64,000 nucleotides of DNA from Leptospira dzoumogneensis (GTDB taxonomy: Bacteria; Spirochaetota; Leptospiria; Leptospirales; Leptospiraceae), in contig NZ_RQHS01000005.1 in NCBI RefSeq assembly GCF_004770895.1, positions 186,001-250,000 of the forward strand, in the 5' to 3' direction. Numbering within the stretch: the stretch's first letter is position 1; every line of letters begins with the position of its first letter. The notes below the pieces were generated by a model. It saw nothing but the letters and a program-made list of their open reading frames with translations, did no database searches and had not been told where the DNA came from. A program made the translations under genes and the position numbers. Of the stretch, positions 1 through 9,621 are shown in pieces.

Positions 1-1403
1 TCTTGGATTAGGAATGTGAAACGATCTCCGAAAAATACATCCGGAAGTTTTATCCAAGTGGAAGAATTCGCTAGTAAAAATTGGAAACTGCAACAGGTAC
101 AGAATCCTAGAATCCAAATCTTCTTAAGGAGCACGGCTCTGCGGGTTTTGTGATCCACAGAATTAGAAAGATCTAATTCAAAAATTTCTACTTTTCCGGA
201 AGGGAGGAATTTCCATAAGAATAAAAAACTTACAAATAAAAACCAGATCCCTAACCCGAAATACTTTGTGTTTCCTCTATAATAATGTATCCAATTCCAA
301 TCTGATTCTCCCCAATAGAGAGTTGTTTTTTCTAAAATTTCCAAAAGGAATAAAACGATTTGCCAGATAGGCTGCGCGAATATGGAGAGATACATCGACT
401 CTAATACTAAAGAAAAATATAATAAAGGAAGTAAGATCCCGCAGATCGGAACTAATATCAGATTTAAACCGAGAGATCCGAAACTATAGCTCCCGAAATA
501 GTAAATTAAAGAGGGTAAGGTTCCGATTCCTGCGGATAAGGAAACTAAAAGATTTTCTCTCCAAAATCCTATAAATCGATCCACGATCGTTTTGTCTTCC
601 GGTACTGGAGGAAGGCATTTTTGGAAACATGGAAGTAAAAGTAAAATGCCGGAAACCGCTCCGAAGGAAAGTAAAAAGGAAACCCCAAAGGAGCGGACCG
701 GATCCCAAAGATAAACAAGTCCGGCAGAAGAAATTAATAGATCTGCCGGTTTAGATCTTCTAAAAAACAAAGATTGTAGAAGTATCCAAGCGGAAAATAT
801 CCAAGCTCTTGCGAGAGAGATCGGAAATCCTAAGCAGGCTAAGTAAATTAGTCCGAATAATACCGGGAGAATTCTAGGAATATAATATCCTAAGAATGGA
901 ATTCGTTTCAATATTGCGAACATACATCCAATCAAAATTCCTAGATGTAAACCGGAAGCCGCGAATAAATGTAGAATTCCTCCTTCTCTAGCATTCTTCT
1001 TAAATACTTTATCTAAACCTTTTGCATCTCCTAAAACTAAACCTATGGAAATTTCTCTGGCTCTGCCTTCTATCTTTGCTCTGTCCAAGGTTTGATTGAT
1101 TTTTATAGAGAATTCTTTTTTCCAAGAATTGGATTTTTCTAAAAAAGGAGCGGATCTTTTTGTGTAACCGCAAATTGCTAAAACAAAAAATAGGATCACT
1201 CCCCAGGAAAAACTCGGGATCTTTTTTCCGGAGAATAGGAGGGAGAAGAATATTATACTAATTGAATGTATTGCGGTCCATATTAGGACCAGATCCGTAA
1301 AGAAAACATCTAAGAATAAAGCGGATAGAAGTCCAAGAATTAGATAGGAAAATAAAGAGGAGGGGATCCAGTCCTGGTAGTTTTGTTTCAAGTATTCGCC
1401 CAT
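1..1403 (-). CDS. ComEC/Rec2-type DNA uptake channel (3' end beyond window)
   Basis: The minus-strand frame is open from an ATG at 1403 to the window edge, about 467 codons with no stop, so the C-terminus lies outside. ComEC proteins form the inner-membrane channel that brings single-stranded DNA into the cytoplasm during transformation. The N-terminus has several hydrophobic segments, followed by a soluble stretch and then the family signature GLVLGDAKGL ... LFAASGLHLGI, after which multiple membrane segments follow. These features match the Competence domain. An in-frame stop sits 27 nt upstream of the ATG, so the start is constrained, yet no clear Shine-Dalgarno is present. It lies 65 nt after trpS, separated by competing hairpins. 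The C-terminal metallo-beta-lactamase-like domain often found in ComEC cannot be checked here. Family assignment is firm; function in transformation is inferred. Confidence 0.85.
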   Translation of the reverse strand, partial: MGEYLKQNYQDWIPSSLFSYLILGLLSALFLDVFFTDLVLIWTAIHSISIIFFSLLFSGKKIPSFSWGVILFFVLAICGYTKRSAPFLEKSNSWKKEFSIKINQTLDRAKIEGRAREISIGLVLGDAKGLDKVFKKNAREGGILHLFAASGLHLGILIGCMFAILKRIPFLGYYIPRILPVLFGLIYLACLGFPISLARAWIFSAWILLQSLFFRRSKPADLLISSAGLVYLWDPVRSFGVSFLLSFGAVSGILLLLPCFQKCLPPVPEDKTIVDRFIGFWRENLLVSLSAGIGTLPSLIYYFGSYSFGSLGLNLILVPICGILLPLLYFSLVLESMYLSIFAQPIWQIVLFLLEILEKTTLYWGESDWNWIHYYRGNTKYFGLGIWFLFVSFLFLWKFLPSGKVEIFELDLSNSVDHKTRRAVLLKKIWILGFCTCCSFQFLLANSSTWIKLPDVFFGDRFTFLIQ

Positions 1404-1422
1404 ACGAATACTTGTTTCGGGA

Positions 1423-1454
1423 AATTAGAATTGTGTGCGGAATTCTAATTCCGC
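1423..1454. other. Two overlapping, mutually exclusive hairpins between trpS and comEC
   Basis: A perfect 10-bp inverted repeat (AATTAGAATT at 1423-1432 with AATTCTAATT at 1441-1450, 8-nt loop) overlaps a second palindrome (GCGGAATT at 1437-1444 with AATTCCGC at 1447-1454). Both use 1441-1450, so only one can form at a time. Read on the minus strand, the short hairpin comes first after the trpS stop and the long one just before the comEC start. Neither is followed by a T run. Confidence 0.6.
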
Positions 1455-1468
1455 TGCAAAATTTGACT

Positions 1469-2449
1469 TTAAACGGAAACTTTAGAGATCCCGATGCCTA
1501 GTTTTCCTCTTACATTATCTAAGATTTGAGAAGAAGCCTCTCTTGCTTTGTCGGATCCTTTTTTCATGACGGATCTTACATACGCAGGATCTGCTGCAAT
1601 CTTCTCTCTTTCTTTTCTGTAAGGTCCGAAATAATCTAAGACAGTCTCTAATAATGCTTTTTTAAGATCTCCGTAGCCTGTTCCCGGATTTGTAAATCTG
1701 GATTGTAGATCTTTTTTGGCGGATCCATCTAAGAAAAGAGAATGGATCGCATATATTATACTTTTCTCATAATCTTTCGCCTCGTCCACTCCTGCAGAGT
1801 CGGTCACGATCCCCATTACTGATTTTTTTAACTTCTTCTCATCATCGAAAAAGTTGATCGTATTTCCGTAAGACTTGGACATTTTAGCGCCGTCCACTCC
1901 CGGCACGATCGCGGTCTCTTCGTCTATTTCAGGTTCGGGAAGTTTGAAAGTTTCTCCGTATTGGGAGTTAAACTTCTCCGCTATATCTCTTGCGTATTCC
2001 AAATGTTGTTTTTGGTCTTTTCCCACAGGCACCTTATCGCTGTTAAATGCGAGAATGTCTGCTGCCATTAATACCGGATAAAAGAAAAGTCCCCCGCTTG
2101 GAACGATCCCCTTAGCGACCTTGTCCTTATATGAATGAGCCAATTCCAATTTAGGAACTGTGATGGACATGCTCAAATACCAGGTAAGTTCGGTGACTTC
2201 CGGAACTTCTGATTGGATCCAGAATGCACATTTGTCCGGATCGATCCCTAATGCTAAAAAATCGCAAACAGCATCATAAGTATTTTCTGTTTGGTTTTTC
2301 GCGGAACTGAAGGTGGTTAGTGCGTGCAAATCAGCTACAAAACAAAATAGATCGGACTTGTTTTGGTAATCGACTAACTTGCGTATAACGGAGAAGTAAT
2401 TTCCTAAATGTAATTTACCAGAAGGTTGTACCCCGGTCAATATCCTCAT
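1469..2449 (-). CDS. trpS: Tryptophan--tRNA ligase
   Basis: Cytoplasmic class I aminoacyl-tRNA synthetase that charges tRNA-Trp with tryptophan using ATP. At 326 aa it has the usual bacterial TrpS length. The N-terminus carries the HIGH-type signature [13 protein letters not shown] (residues 7-19), and the KMSKS loop appears as [10 protein letters not shown] in the second half. The start ATG overlaps the stop of the upstream 609-aa gene (ATGA, four bases), which implies translational coupling. A strong Shine-Dalgarno (GGAGGAACA before ATG) fixes this start. It is the last gene of a lolA-like / unknown / trpS cluster; its cotranscription with an envelope gene appears to be a matter of gene order rather than shared function. 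Assignment is secure. Confidence 0.97.
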   Translation of the reverse strand: MRILTGVQPSGKLHLGNYFSVIRKLVDYQNKSDLFCFVADLHALTTFSSAKNQTENTYDAVCDFLALGIDPDKCAFWIQSEVPEVTELTWYLSMSITVPKLELAHSYKDKVAKGIVPSGGLFFYPVLMAADILAFNSDKVPVGKDQKQHLEYARDIAEKFNSQYGETFKLPEPEIDEETAIVPGVDGAKMSKSYGNTINFFDDEKKLKKSVMGIVTDSAGVDEAKDYEKSIIYAIHSLFLDGSAKKDLQSRFTNPGTGYGDLKKALLETVLDYFGPYRKEREKIAADPAYVRSVMKKGSDKAREASSQILDNVRGKLGIGISKVSV

Positions 2450-4275
2450 TGTTCCTCCGAGGAAGCGAATCGGTTTTGCGGATCGTCGAAAGTTTTTCCG
2501 GAAAGACGTTCATACTCTGCTTTTAAGGCGCTGAGTTCTGCATCCAACTTTCTGTGAGCGGTCAGTTTGTTTACGGTAAACTTGTCTTTATAGATGACCG
2601 CATAGTTAAATAATAACTGGGCCATATCCACAAAAACATATTCCAAAGTTTTACTATTCAAACGGTTTCCGGAAACCATCGTAGAATCATAATACGGTAT
2701 AAATCGGTGAAGTACTTTCACTTCTTCCAATACTTTTTCTTTGGAAGCAAGGACTCTTTCGTTCAATTGTCCTTTGGCTTCATAATCTTTTGCTAATAGA
2801 TGGTTCTCGACCAATACGTTGATCTTTTCGGCGAATTTTCCCATAAATGCGGAAGCTTCCGAAAGTAATCTTAATAAGTTTACCGTGATCTGGTCTTCTA
2901 CGGATCCGCCGGAAGTGTTTTGGTTAAAATTGGAGAAGGTATACTGAAAGCTAGGATACTTCTTATTGAATGCATCCAATTGTCTGAGAAGATTATTGAT
3001 CTCTTCTATCTCAGTTTTGAATAAACCAGGTTGGGTAACCAATACGTCCCTATTATGATTTTTGGTCCCAATCTTGACTGTCCCTTCTAAAATAGGAGTG
3101 TAACAAGATTGAAAGTCGCGAAGAAGTATATGGATCAGCTTATGAGGCATTCCTTTGTAGGAAGACTTGAACGCGGCCGAGTTCATATTCTCAGGCATAT
3201 GATGGGCGAAATAATCGTCCACAACCCCGTTTAAGAAATCGAAAGAGATCTTTCCGTTATCATCTATTTTGAAATAACGTTGTCTTAAGCCGTGCAGCTC
3301 TTCTTTCTTATTCATTCTTGTCAGAATATCATCCGACAATTTGATCAATGTTGTTTCCACTTCTTTGGTGATATCGGGAGATCCTTGGAATTTGGTCTCG
3401 TTAATCGGAGGAACATTCAAAGAATCTAATATTTCTTCCCAGCCGATCACTTTTTTGTTGGAAACAACATAGAATGCTCGGATCGCGTCCGTAAGTTTAG
3501 GTCTTCCGTTTTCCAGATTTAATCCGTAATTCAATCCGGAGATGATGGAAGGAAGTTTTACGGATAATTTTTCGTCCTTCTTCACTAATTCAGGAACATG
3601 GCCTAGGATAATATCTCTGGCGTCGTTCCTGGAAAGATGGCGCGCGTAATACATCTGCATCTTCAAGGATCTGTTCAAGAAGATCTCCGGTGAAATTTCA
3701 TCTATAAAAAGAGAGTCCAAAGAGATGAAATTATTAAAGAATTTATTAAAATTCAAGACCACATTATAAACTAAAGGTCTCCAATGTCTCCAGCCTTGGC
3801 TTTCCGCAAGTCTGAGAGCCTGTAATGTGGAGATGATCTGATCTTCTTTTAATGCTTTGAATAATCTCTCTACGGAAGGAGCGATCTTTGAATTTCTTCC
3901 TAAGAAACCGACTTCGACTGTTCCGGTGTCTTTTGCAAATTTCGTAATATTCGCATTTCCACCGAATAGGTTAGCGAGAAATCCGAGTCCTGCTCCGGCA
4001 TCCTGTTGTTTTTTTACGGGCCTAGGTGCTGTCTTGGAAGAAGAGGAAGACTGAGATGTTTTAGAAGACTTGTCCTCTTCTTCCGGTCTTTTGCCTGATT
4101 CTTCTTTCTTCTTTTGTTCGAACTCTTCGTCGACTTTTTTCATCAAGTCGATTCGTATAAATATATCGTTCGATTTTTGTATGACTTCGTCTATCTTCTG
4201 TTGGTGTTCCGGAGAACGTGTCTTTCGATAGAGGTCTGCGAAAACCTTATGGGCGTCTGTGCGAGAAGTAGACAA
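2446..4275 (-). CDS. Conserved spirochaetal protein of unknown function (609 aa)
   Basis: I do not recognise a function. The predicted protein is soluble, without signal peptide or membrane segment. Residues 1-60 are charged and helical, residues 60-95 form a low-complexity S/K/E/Q/P linker, followed by a [13 protein letters not shown] segment and then a long alpha-helical body. It is reminiscent of the spirochaete-restricted DUF5312-type proteins, but that is a recollection, not a search result. The start is TTG at 4275, supported by an AGAGGG Shine-Dalgarno eight bases upstream; no ATG alternative gives a sensible N-terminus. The TTG falls two bases after the lolA-like stop, and the gene's own stop overlaps the trpS start, so the three genes look translationally coupled. 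Its conserved length and placement argue that it is expressed. Confidence 0.8.
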   Translation of the reverse strand: MSTSRTDAHKVFADLYRKTRSPEHQQKIDEVIQKSNDIFIRIDLMKKVDEEFEQKKKEESGKRPEEEDKSSKTSQSSSSSKTAPRPVKKQQDAGAGLGFLANLFGGNANITKFAKDTGTVEVGFLGRNSKIAPSVERLFKALKEDQIISTLQALRLAESQGWRHWRPLVYNVVLNFNKFFNNFISLDSLFIDEISPEIFLNRSLKMQMYYARHLSRNDARDIILGHVPELVKKDEKLSVKLPSIISGLNYGLNLENGRPKLTDAIRAFYVVSNKKVIGWEEILDSLNVPPINETKFQGSPDITKEVETTLIKLSDDILTRMNKKEELHGLRQRYFKIDDNGKISFDFLNGVVDDYFAHHMPENMNSAAFKSSYKGMPHKLIHILLRDFQSCYTPILEGTVKIGTKNHNRDVLVTQPGLFKTEIEEINNLLRQLDAFNKKYPSFQYTFSNFNQNTSGGSVEDQITVNLLRLLSEASAFMGKFAEKINVLVENHLLAKDYEAKGQLNERVLASKEKVLEEVKVLHRFIPYYDSTMVSGNRLNSKTLEYVFVDMAQLLFNYAVIYKDKFTVNKLTAHRKLDAELSALKAEYERLSGKTFDDPQNRFASSEEQ

Positions 4276-4277
4276 AC

Positions 4278-4868
4278 TTATTCCCTCTCGTTAAGCGGGT
4301 TCTCCACAATTTGCGCGTTTGCAGGTGCTCCGAAATTGAAGAGAGACGCAGGTAAACCTATACCTGTTTGGACTCCGGAAAAACTTACGGAGGTATATTC
4401 TCCGGTGGATCTGCTCTTCATTCTGAGAGAACGAGGAGTATTATCCGGACCTAAGGTGACTACGATCTCTTCGTAAGTCCTTGTCGCGGATTTTAGTCGA
4501 AGTGAACCTCCCACTGGAGTTACTTCTTCGTATCCGGAGAGTAGGCCGGCCATTCCGCCGGTCATACCTTTTACGTCTTGTTTTCCTACAATTCCTCTGG
4601 AAGGGGAATAAAACCAAAGATAACGTCCGTTGGAGGCAATCACCCTCCCATCGGAAAATTTCACATGTATATGATTCGGTTTTTGATAAGAGAGAGTTCC
4701 GGTGAGTTCGTTATTGATCGTAATACTCGCCCGAAAACTGGAAATTTCGGCCATCTTTCCGATGACGCCGCTTAACCTTTCCTTGCCAGGATCGGATAAA
4801 ATAGAAGTGCCGCAGACCAGTAGAACTGCGGCACCCAAAAAGGATAATATACCCTTGGATGAAGCCAT
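4278..4868 (-). CDS. LolA-like outer-membrane lipoprotein carrier
   Basis: A 196-aa periplasmic protein with an N-terminal hydrophobic export signal (residues 8-25). The core motifs [39 protein letters not shown] and the late [20 protein letters not shown] follow the LolA pattern, in which an open beta-barrel shields the lipids of lipoproteins crossing the periplasm. Leptospires carry many surface lipoproteins, so a Lol-type carrier is expected. The start has a good AGGAACG Shine-Dalgarno. It lies 32 nt downstream of etfA and two bases before the 609-aa unknown. Some LolA-fold proteins have other lipid-related roles, so the exact cargo is inferred. Confidence 0.82.
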   Translation of the reverse strand: MASSKGILSFLGAAVLLVCGTSILSDPGKERLSGVIGKMAEISSFRASITINNELTGTLSYQKPNHIHVKFSDGRVIASNGRYLWFYSPSRGIVGKQDVKGMTGGMAGLLSGYEEVTPVGGSLRLKSATRTYEEIVVTLGPDNTPRSLRMKSRSTGEYTSVSFSGVQTGIGLPASLFNFGAPANAQIVENPLNERE

Positions 4869-4900
4869 AATCGTTCCTACTATGGCTTCATTAGACGAAA

Positions 4901-5860
4901 TTATCCAAGTACTTTTTTAAACTCGTCGGTCAGAGCCGGTACGACTTCAAAAAGGTCTCCTACGACTCCGTAGGTAGCTACTTTAAAGATTGGAGCGTCT
5001 CCATCCTTGTTAATAGCCACGATATACTTGGAAGAGCCCATTCCGGCCAAGTGCTGGATCGCTCCGGAAATTCCGCATGCGATATAGCAGTTCGGGGAAA
5101 CGGTTTTACCAGTTTGACCCACTTGATGGCTATGAGAAATCCAGCCTGCATCGACCGCAGCACGGGAAGCTCCTAAAGCTGCGCCTAAAACGTCCGCCAA
5201 ACCTTGGAGAACAGGCCAGTTTTCAGGTCCTTTAATTCCGCGTCCGCCGGATACGATGATAGAAGCTTCTGCCAATTGAACCTTGTTCCCGCCGCTTAGA
5301 TCGGAAGAAACGATTTTAACTTTCGCGTCTCCTGCGGATGGACTTGCAGCTTCAGCAGCTCCTGCCCCGGCTTTTTGTACTACTTCTTGAGAGTTTGGAC
5401 GAACAGTGAAGATAGCGATCGGGCTGGTAATTTTGAAATTACCGTATGCTTTTCCGGAATAGATCGGCTTCTTAGCCACTACTTTTCCGCCGTCTACTGA
5501 AAGACCTACTGCATCCGCTACGATCCCTGCTCCTACTTTTACAGCTACTCTTGGAGAATAATCTTTTCCTTGAGAAGTGTGAGGAACTAAAACTACAGAA
5601 GGATTTTTTTCCTTAATAACTCCGGCTACTAAATTCGCCCAAGTTTCTGCGTTGAAGTCTCCTGCATTTACGGTAACTATGCTGTCTGCTCCGACTGCTC
5701 CCAGGTCTCCTGCGAATTTTTCAACTCCGGATCCGATGAGAAGAGCGGTAACTTTTCCTCCGAGTGCGTCCGCAATTTTGCGGCCAGCGGAAGTGATTTC
5801 TTTGGAGATCTTTTTGAGTTCTCCGTTTTTGAGTTCGCCTACGATTAAAACGTTGCTCAC
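4901..5860 (-). CDS. etfA: Electron transfer flavoprotein, alpha subunit
   Basis: FAD-binding large subunit of the cytoplasmic ETF heterodimer, which accepts electrons from acyl-CoA dehydrogenases. The 319-aa length is typical. The C-terminal FAD site is visible as [20 protein letters not shown], then [18 protein letters not shown]. The GTG start at 5860 is supported by an AAGGAGAA Shine-Dalgarno that spans the etfB stop region, giving an 11-nt gap and a clear etfB-etfA operon. Two acyl-CoA dehydrogenases elsewhere in the window (9622-10809 and 56904-58646) are plausible electron donors; leptospires use long-chain fatty acids as their main carbon source, so this fits the expected beta-oxidation economy. 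Confidence 0.96.
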   Translation of the reverse strand: MSNVLIVGELKNGELKKISKEITSAGRKIADALGGKVTALLIGSGVEKFAGDLGAVGADSIVTVNAGDFNAETWANLVAGVIKEKNPSVVLVPHTSQGKDYSPRVAVKVGAGIVADAVGLSVDGGKVVAKKPIYSGKAYGNFKITSPIAIFTVRPNSQEVVQKAGAGAAEAASPSAGDAKVKIVSSDLSGGNKVQLAEASIIVSGGRGIKGPENWPVLQGLADVLGAALGASRAAVDAGWISHSHQVGQTGKTVSPNCYIACGISGAIQHLAGMGSSKYIVAINKDGDAPIFKVATYGVVGDLFEVVPALTDEFKKVLG

Positions 5861-5871
5861 GGGTGTTCTCC

Positions 5872-6633
5872 TTAGATAACCTTAGCTTCTTCGCGAAGAG
5901 CTTTAACAAGTTGCTCTGCGAAACCTTTTGCGTCAGCTGCTTCCAGCTTACGACCAGGAATACGAGGTGGAGGCGGCTCCAATCCTACTACTTCAATCTT
6001 GCTTGCAGGATTTCCTAAATCTGCAGGCGTTTTGGTTTCGATAGGCTTCTTCTTAGCTGCCATCAAACCTTTCAAGTTAGGATAACGAGGTTCGTTTAAT
6101 CCTTTTTGAGCAGTGATTGCTACTGGTAGGCTGGTTTCCACAACTTGGGTTCCACCTTCTACCTCTTTAGTAGCTTTTACGGAAGTTCCGCTGATCTCTA
6201 AACTAACTGCGAAAGAAATATGAGCGATTCCTAATCCTTCTGCAACTTGGATCACTACTTGGGAACTATCGCTATCGATAGATTGGCGTCCGCCGATGAT
6301 AATATCTGCATTTTCAGCTTTCGCGAAATTTGCGATCAATTCTGCGGTTAAAACGGTGTCGAAAGGAACGTAATTGTCCACTTTGATCTGAACGGCACGG
6401 TCCGCTCCCATTGCGTATGCTTGGCGTAAAGACTCTTGAACGCGATCTGGTCCTAGAGAGACTGCAATAACCTCTCCACCATTTTTTTCACGTAATCTAA
6501 GTCCTTCTTCAATTGCGAATTCGTCGTACGGAGAGATAATCCATTTAATTCCGGCTTCATTGATGGACTTGTCCCCGACTTTGATATTCGTTTCGGTGTC
6601 AGGCACCTGTTTCACTAAAACGATGATCTTCAT
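5872..6633 (-). CDS. etfB: Electron transfer flavoprotein, beta subunit
   Basis: AMP-binding small subunit of ETF, 253 aa, the normal size. It opens with MKIIVLVKQVPDTETNIKV and carries the family signatures EFAIEEGLRLREKNGGEV and ADIIIGGRQSIDSDSSQV, followed by LPVAITAQKGLNEPRYPNLK. The start ATG at 6633 has a GGAGAACG Shine-Dalgarno. It is the first gene of the etfBA pair. The 96 nt upstream presumably hold the operon promoter, though I see no hexamers strong enough to mark. Assignment is secure. Confidence 0.96.
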   Translation of the reverse strand: MKIIVLVKQVPDTETNIKVGDKSINEAGIKWIISPYDEFAIEEGLRLREKNGGEVIAVSLGPDRVQESLRQAYAMGADRAVQIKVDNYVPFDTVLTAELIANFAKAENADIIIGGRQSIDSDSSQVVIQVAEGLGIAHISFAVSLEISGTSVKATKEVEGGTQVVETSLPVAITAQKGLNEPRYPNLKGLMAAKKKPIETKTPADLGNPASKIEVVGLEPPPPRIPGRKLEAADAKGFAEQLVKALREEAKVI

Positions 6634-6729
6634 GAACTTTCGTTCTCCAAATAAATAGGGCTATAAACACGAAATTTCTGAAAAGCTTGAATGCAAACTA
6701 CTTTTTTGCACGTATTCGGGAAATCTAGC

Positions 6730-7026
6730 CTATCGAAACAGAATGAGTGTTCTGCTCCAAAAATAGATCCAAAATAATCCTAAAATGATAACCAACACAT
6801 TCGCATCCGATTGAAGGAAGAAGGTTAGGCCCCAGAAAAACGGTAAAAGGAAAAAGCTGATCAGAAATAAGAACCAGATCCAAGACTTTCCGCTAAAAGG
6901 GGTAGCGAATGAGGCCTCGATCTCCGAGCGGATCTCTTCTAAACTTTTGGGAAATTTTCCTAGATTGCGGATCGCTAGAACCAAGGCGAGAAGGCAAATC
7001 AAAGTTAATACGACAGAATACAGCAT
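6730..7026 (-). CDS. Small predicted inner-membrane protein (98 aa)
   Basis: No recognised family. Three hydrophobic segments are visible: residues 1-19, about 47-68, and about 72-94, with a charged stretch (KSLEEIRSEIE) after the first. The ATG has a good GAGGATCAAC Shine-Dalgarno that overlaps the region just after the glycosyltransferase stop (12-nt gap), so it is almost certainly cotranscribed with that gene and may work with it in the membrane. The function is unknown. Confidence 0.7.
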   Translation of the reverse strand: MLYSVVLTLICLLALVLAIRNLGKFPKSLEEIRSEIEASFATPFSGKSWIWFLFLISFFLLPFFWGLTFFLQSDANVLVIILGLFWIYFWSRTLILFR

Positions 7027-7038
7027 GTTGATCCTCGT

Positions 7039-9468
7039 TCAGGGAATTCTAGATAATTGCAGGGACTTTAAAACAACTTGTCTGTCCTTTTTGGTATGGA
7101 ATCTGATCTGTACATCGTCTGTTTCCGGATTTTCCACCGAGAATTCGATCCTCATCTTCTTGGAATCTCCGATTCCCGGAGATTCAGGAAAGATCATAGA
7201 AGTAGATTGATTAGCAGTTACACTGAAGGTTGCTTGGTCTAGGATTTCTCCTTCGAATTCAGCCCGAAACCTTCCCTTAGGATCTTTTGGAATATAATGA
7301 TCGTAAGCTTTCAATTCTTCGTAAATAGTCGGTTGGTTCTTACGTTCCGATTTTACCGTCTTTAACTTATACGTAAATTGAGAAGAGTCTATAAAGATCG
7401 ATTTCTTATCCTGGGCCGATGTGGAACTTGCTCCTAGTTTATAAACCTGTAAGAATATTCCTCTATATATAAGTGTATCCGGATAACGATTTACGGTATC
7501 TATAGGATAATTTCCTTCCAAGCTGATCTTATCTACTTTTTCTAAAGTAACAGGCCCGTCTTCCAAATTGAAGTCTTCATCGATCAGGTATATATTCCAG
7601 CCGGATTCGATGAGTTTATTCGCTTTTTCTAAAAAAGGACGGGTCTTGCGGATGAGATATGTTTCCTTTCCGCTTAAATAGTGAAGAGGGCTGGCAAGGT
7701 CCTGTTTTTTAGTAAAATAAATCGCCTTTTCACTTGGAAGAGAGGTCGATAGTCTTTCGAATTCTTCCGAGTAGCCGGATAACATTCTTTCAAAGAATAT
7801 TAATCTGTCTCTGTTATATAGATGATATATATAACCTGCAATAATTACGACGATTAGCGCCGATCTAATTGTTTGTTTTTTGATCGGTAACGAATATAGA
7901 CCGACGACTCCCATGATACATGCGAATGGAATAGGAAATAATACCCAACGCCTAGATGCCCAGAAATGATCTGGGTAAATACTCGGATCGTAAAAGTAAA
8001 CGAAGGATAGAAGGGTCCCTAATAATAGAAACACCAAAGAACCGGAAAACTGTTTTCGAAATACTAGTAGATCGTATCCTCTAATTCCGAATAATACCAG
8101 GATCAAAGGAACATACAATAAAAAGAATAGGAATCCGTTCTTTCTAAAATATGCAAAATCGCTGATTGTATCCGTATTGCTAATTACGGGTTGGATAGAA
8201 TGCCCAAATGCAATTAACGTAAAGAAGAAGCAGAAAGAAATAATTCTCAGCAGAGTTTTATTCTTCAGGATCGCATTCTTAAACAATTCGATCGATTGTT
8301 TTCCAGTCTTTAAATTGGAAAAGAATAATAAAGCGGATAACAAGATAGAAGAAAAAATACAGAATAATGTTAGTTTTAATAACTGATTACTTTTCCATAG
8401 ATCGATTATGTAAGGTTTGGAATTGATATAGCCGTAGAGAACTCCCAAAATTGAAATGGCAGAATATCCCAAGAGAAAGTTTAAACCTTTTTGAAGAGAT
8501 CTCTTTCTTAAAAATAATAAATAACCTACGAAGATCACAATCGCAGGAAAATAAATTAAACTATCTATCCTGTTGAAGCTGCTTAGCCCTAATATACCGC
8601 CTGCAAAAACCATCCATCCTTTGTGTTTATGGAAAAAATAAAGAGCTAAATACGAAGAGAATAAGATCAATAATTGACCTAATGGTTCTGATAAAGTTGT
8701 TCTTACGTTCCAGAGTTGGGCCGGATTGAATGCGCAGAAAAAGACTGCGACCAATGCTCCCCAAGGCCCAATCCATTTTTTCACGATCAAAAATATAAAT
8801 ACTAAGGATAATACTCCAAATATCGAATTCACTCGGAACATCGCATCTAACCCGAATAAATCGACGGATAAGGCTAAATAAGTAGGGAAGAGAGGATAGA
8901 AGCGTGGAGAAAGAGAGCCGATTGGGACCAATGGAGAATGATCGGATTCGATTGCAGGATACCCTTGGATGATATTATTCCCTAAAATTTGGGTCAGCTC
9001 CTGGTAACGGAAATTGTTAAAATTTAGACCTCCCGTTTTCTGGATCTGACTTCCAAAAACTATATAAACTCCATGGTCTCTATCTCCCTTAATATACTCG
9101 ATAGGAAAAAGAGAATACATCGCTCCGGCGCTTAGGAGCAGCAATACAAGAATGATATTAGTAAATAAATTTCCTGATTTGTCCCAGCCGGAGATAGGGT
9201 TTAATAGAAGATCGATCTTGTGAAAGAATATATATCCGATGAACGATCCGGAAGCTAAAAGTTGGATCAATGTCACAGAAAGGATTTTGTAAGACTCGAA
9301 TGAAACTAAAAGAAGGGAAATGGATCCTGCGATTAAAATGGAGAGGGTGAGGGAGACTAAGTTTCTGGATAAGGGTTGTGGGAGTCCTTTTTTATGAAGA
9401 ATGACCGATATAAAATAAGTATTTAGGATGATGCCTAAAAAAAATAAGAAATTTACCAAGGAAATCAC
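7039..9468 (-). CDS. GT-C type membrane glycosyltransferase (ArnT/PMT-like)
   Basis: An 809-aa integral membrane protein with about a dozen hydrophobic segments followed by a long soluble C-terminal domain (roughly residues 560-809). The first large extracytoplasmic loop contains FPIEYIKGDRDHGVYIVFG (about residues 121-139), with acidic residues where GT39/GT83 enzymes carry their catalytic D/E. Such enzymes transfer sugars from lipid-phosphate donors to proteins or lipids on the periplasmic face. The beta-rich C-terminal tail resembles a carbohydrate-binding accessory domain. The start is GTG with a weak AGG, so an internal start is possible. Donor and acceptor cannot be told from sequence. 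Confidence 0.75.
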   Translation of the reverse strand: MISLVNFLFFLGIILNTYFISVILHKKGLPQPLSRNLVSLTLSILIAGSISLLLVSFESYKILSVTLIQLLASGSFIGYIFFHKIDLLLNPISGWDKSGNLFTNIILVLLLLSAGAMYSLFPIEYIKGDRDHGVYIVFGSQIQKTGGLNFNNFRYQELTQILGNNIIQGYPAIESDHSPLVPIGSLSPRFYPLFPTYLALSVDLFGLDAMFRVNSIFGVLSLVFIFLIVKKWIGPWGALVAVFFCAFNPAQLWNVRTTLSEPLGQLLILFSSYLALYFFHKHKGWMVFAGGILGLSSFNRIDSLIYFPAIVIFVGYLLFLRKRSLQKGLNFLLGYSAISILGVLYGYINSKPYIIDLWKSNQLLKLTLFCIFSSILLSALLFFSNLKTGKQSIELFKNAILKNKTLLRIISFCFFFTLIAFGHSIQPVISNTDTISDFAYFRKNGFLFFLLYVPLILVLFGIRGYDLLVFRKQFSGSLVFLLLGTLLSFVYFYDPSIYPDHFWASRRWVLFPIPFACIMGVVGLYSLPIKKQTIRSALIVVIIAGYIYHLYNRDRLIFFERMLSGYSEEFERLSTSLPSEKAIYFTKKQDLASPLHYLSGKETYLIRKTRPFLEKANKLIESGWNIYLIDEDFNLEDGPVTLEKVDKISLEGNYPIDTVNRYPDTLIYRGIFLQVYKLGASSTSAQDKKSIFIDSSQFTYKLKTVKSERKNQPTIYEELKAYDHYIPKDPKGRFRAEFEGEILDQATFSVTANQSTSMIFPESPGIGDSKKMRIEFSVENPETDDVQIRFHTKKDRQVVLKSLQLSRIP

Positions 9469-9621
9469 TGCCTAATACGAAATAATATCTTATACTCGAT
9501 TTGTAAAGCTTGTATTTGCTGATCAAGATTTTGGACTTCTTTAATGTAGTTAAGTTCAGTAACTCGTTGCAATTTACAGTGGGTCTCAAATACTTAAGTT
9601 GAAACTGAATAGGGAATTAGA

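Noticed and set aside
484..708. A 74-aa minus-strand open frame
   Set aside because: It is an off-frame shadow inside the ComEC-type gene, whose own frame is open through the whole region and carries the family signature.
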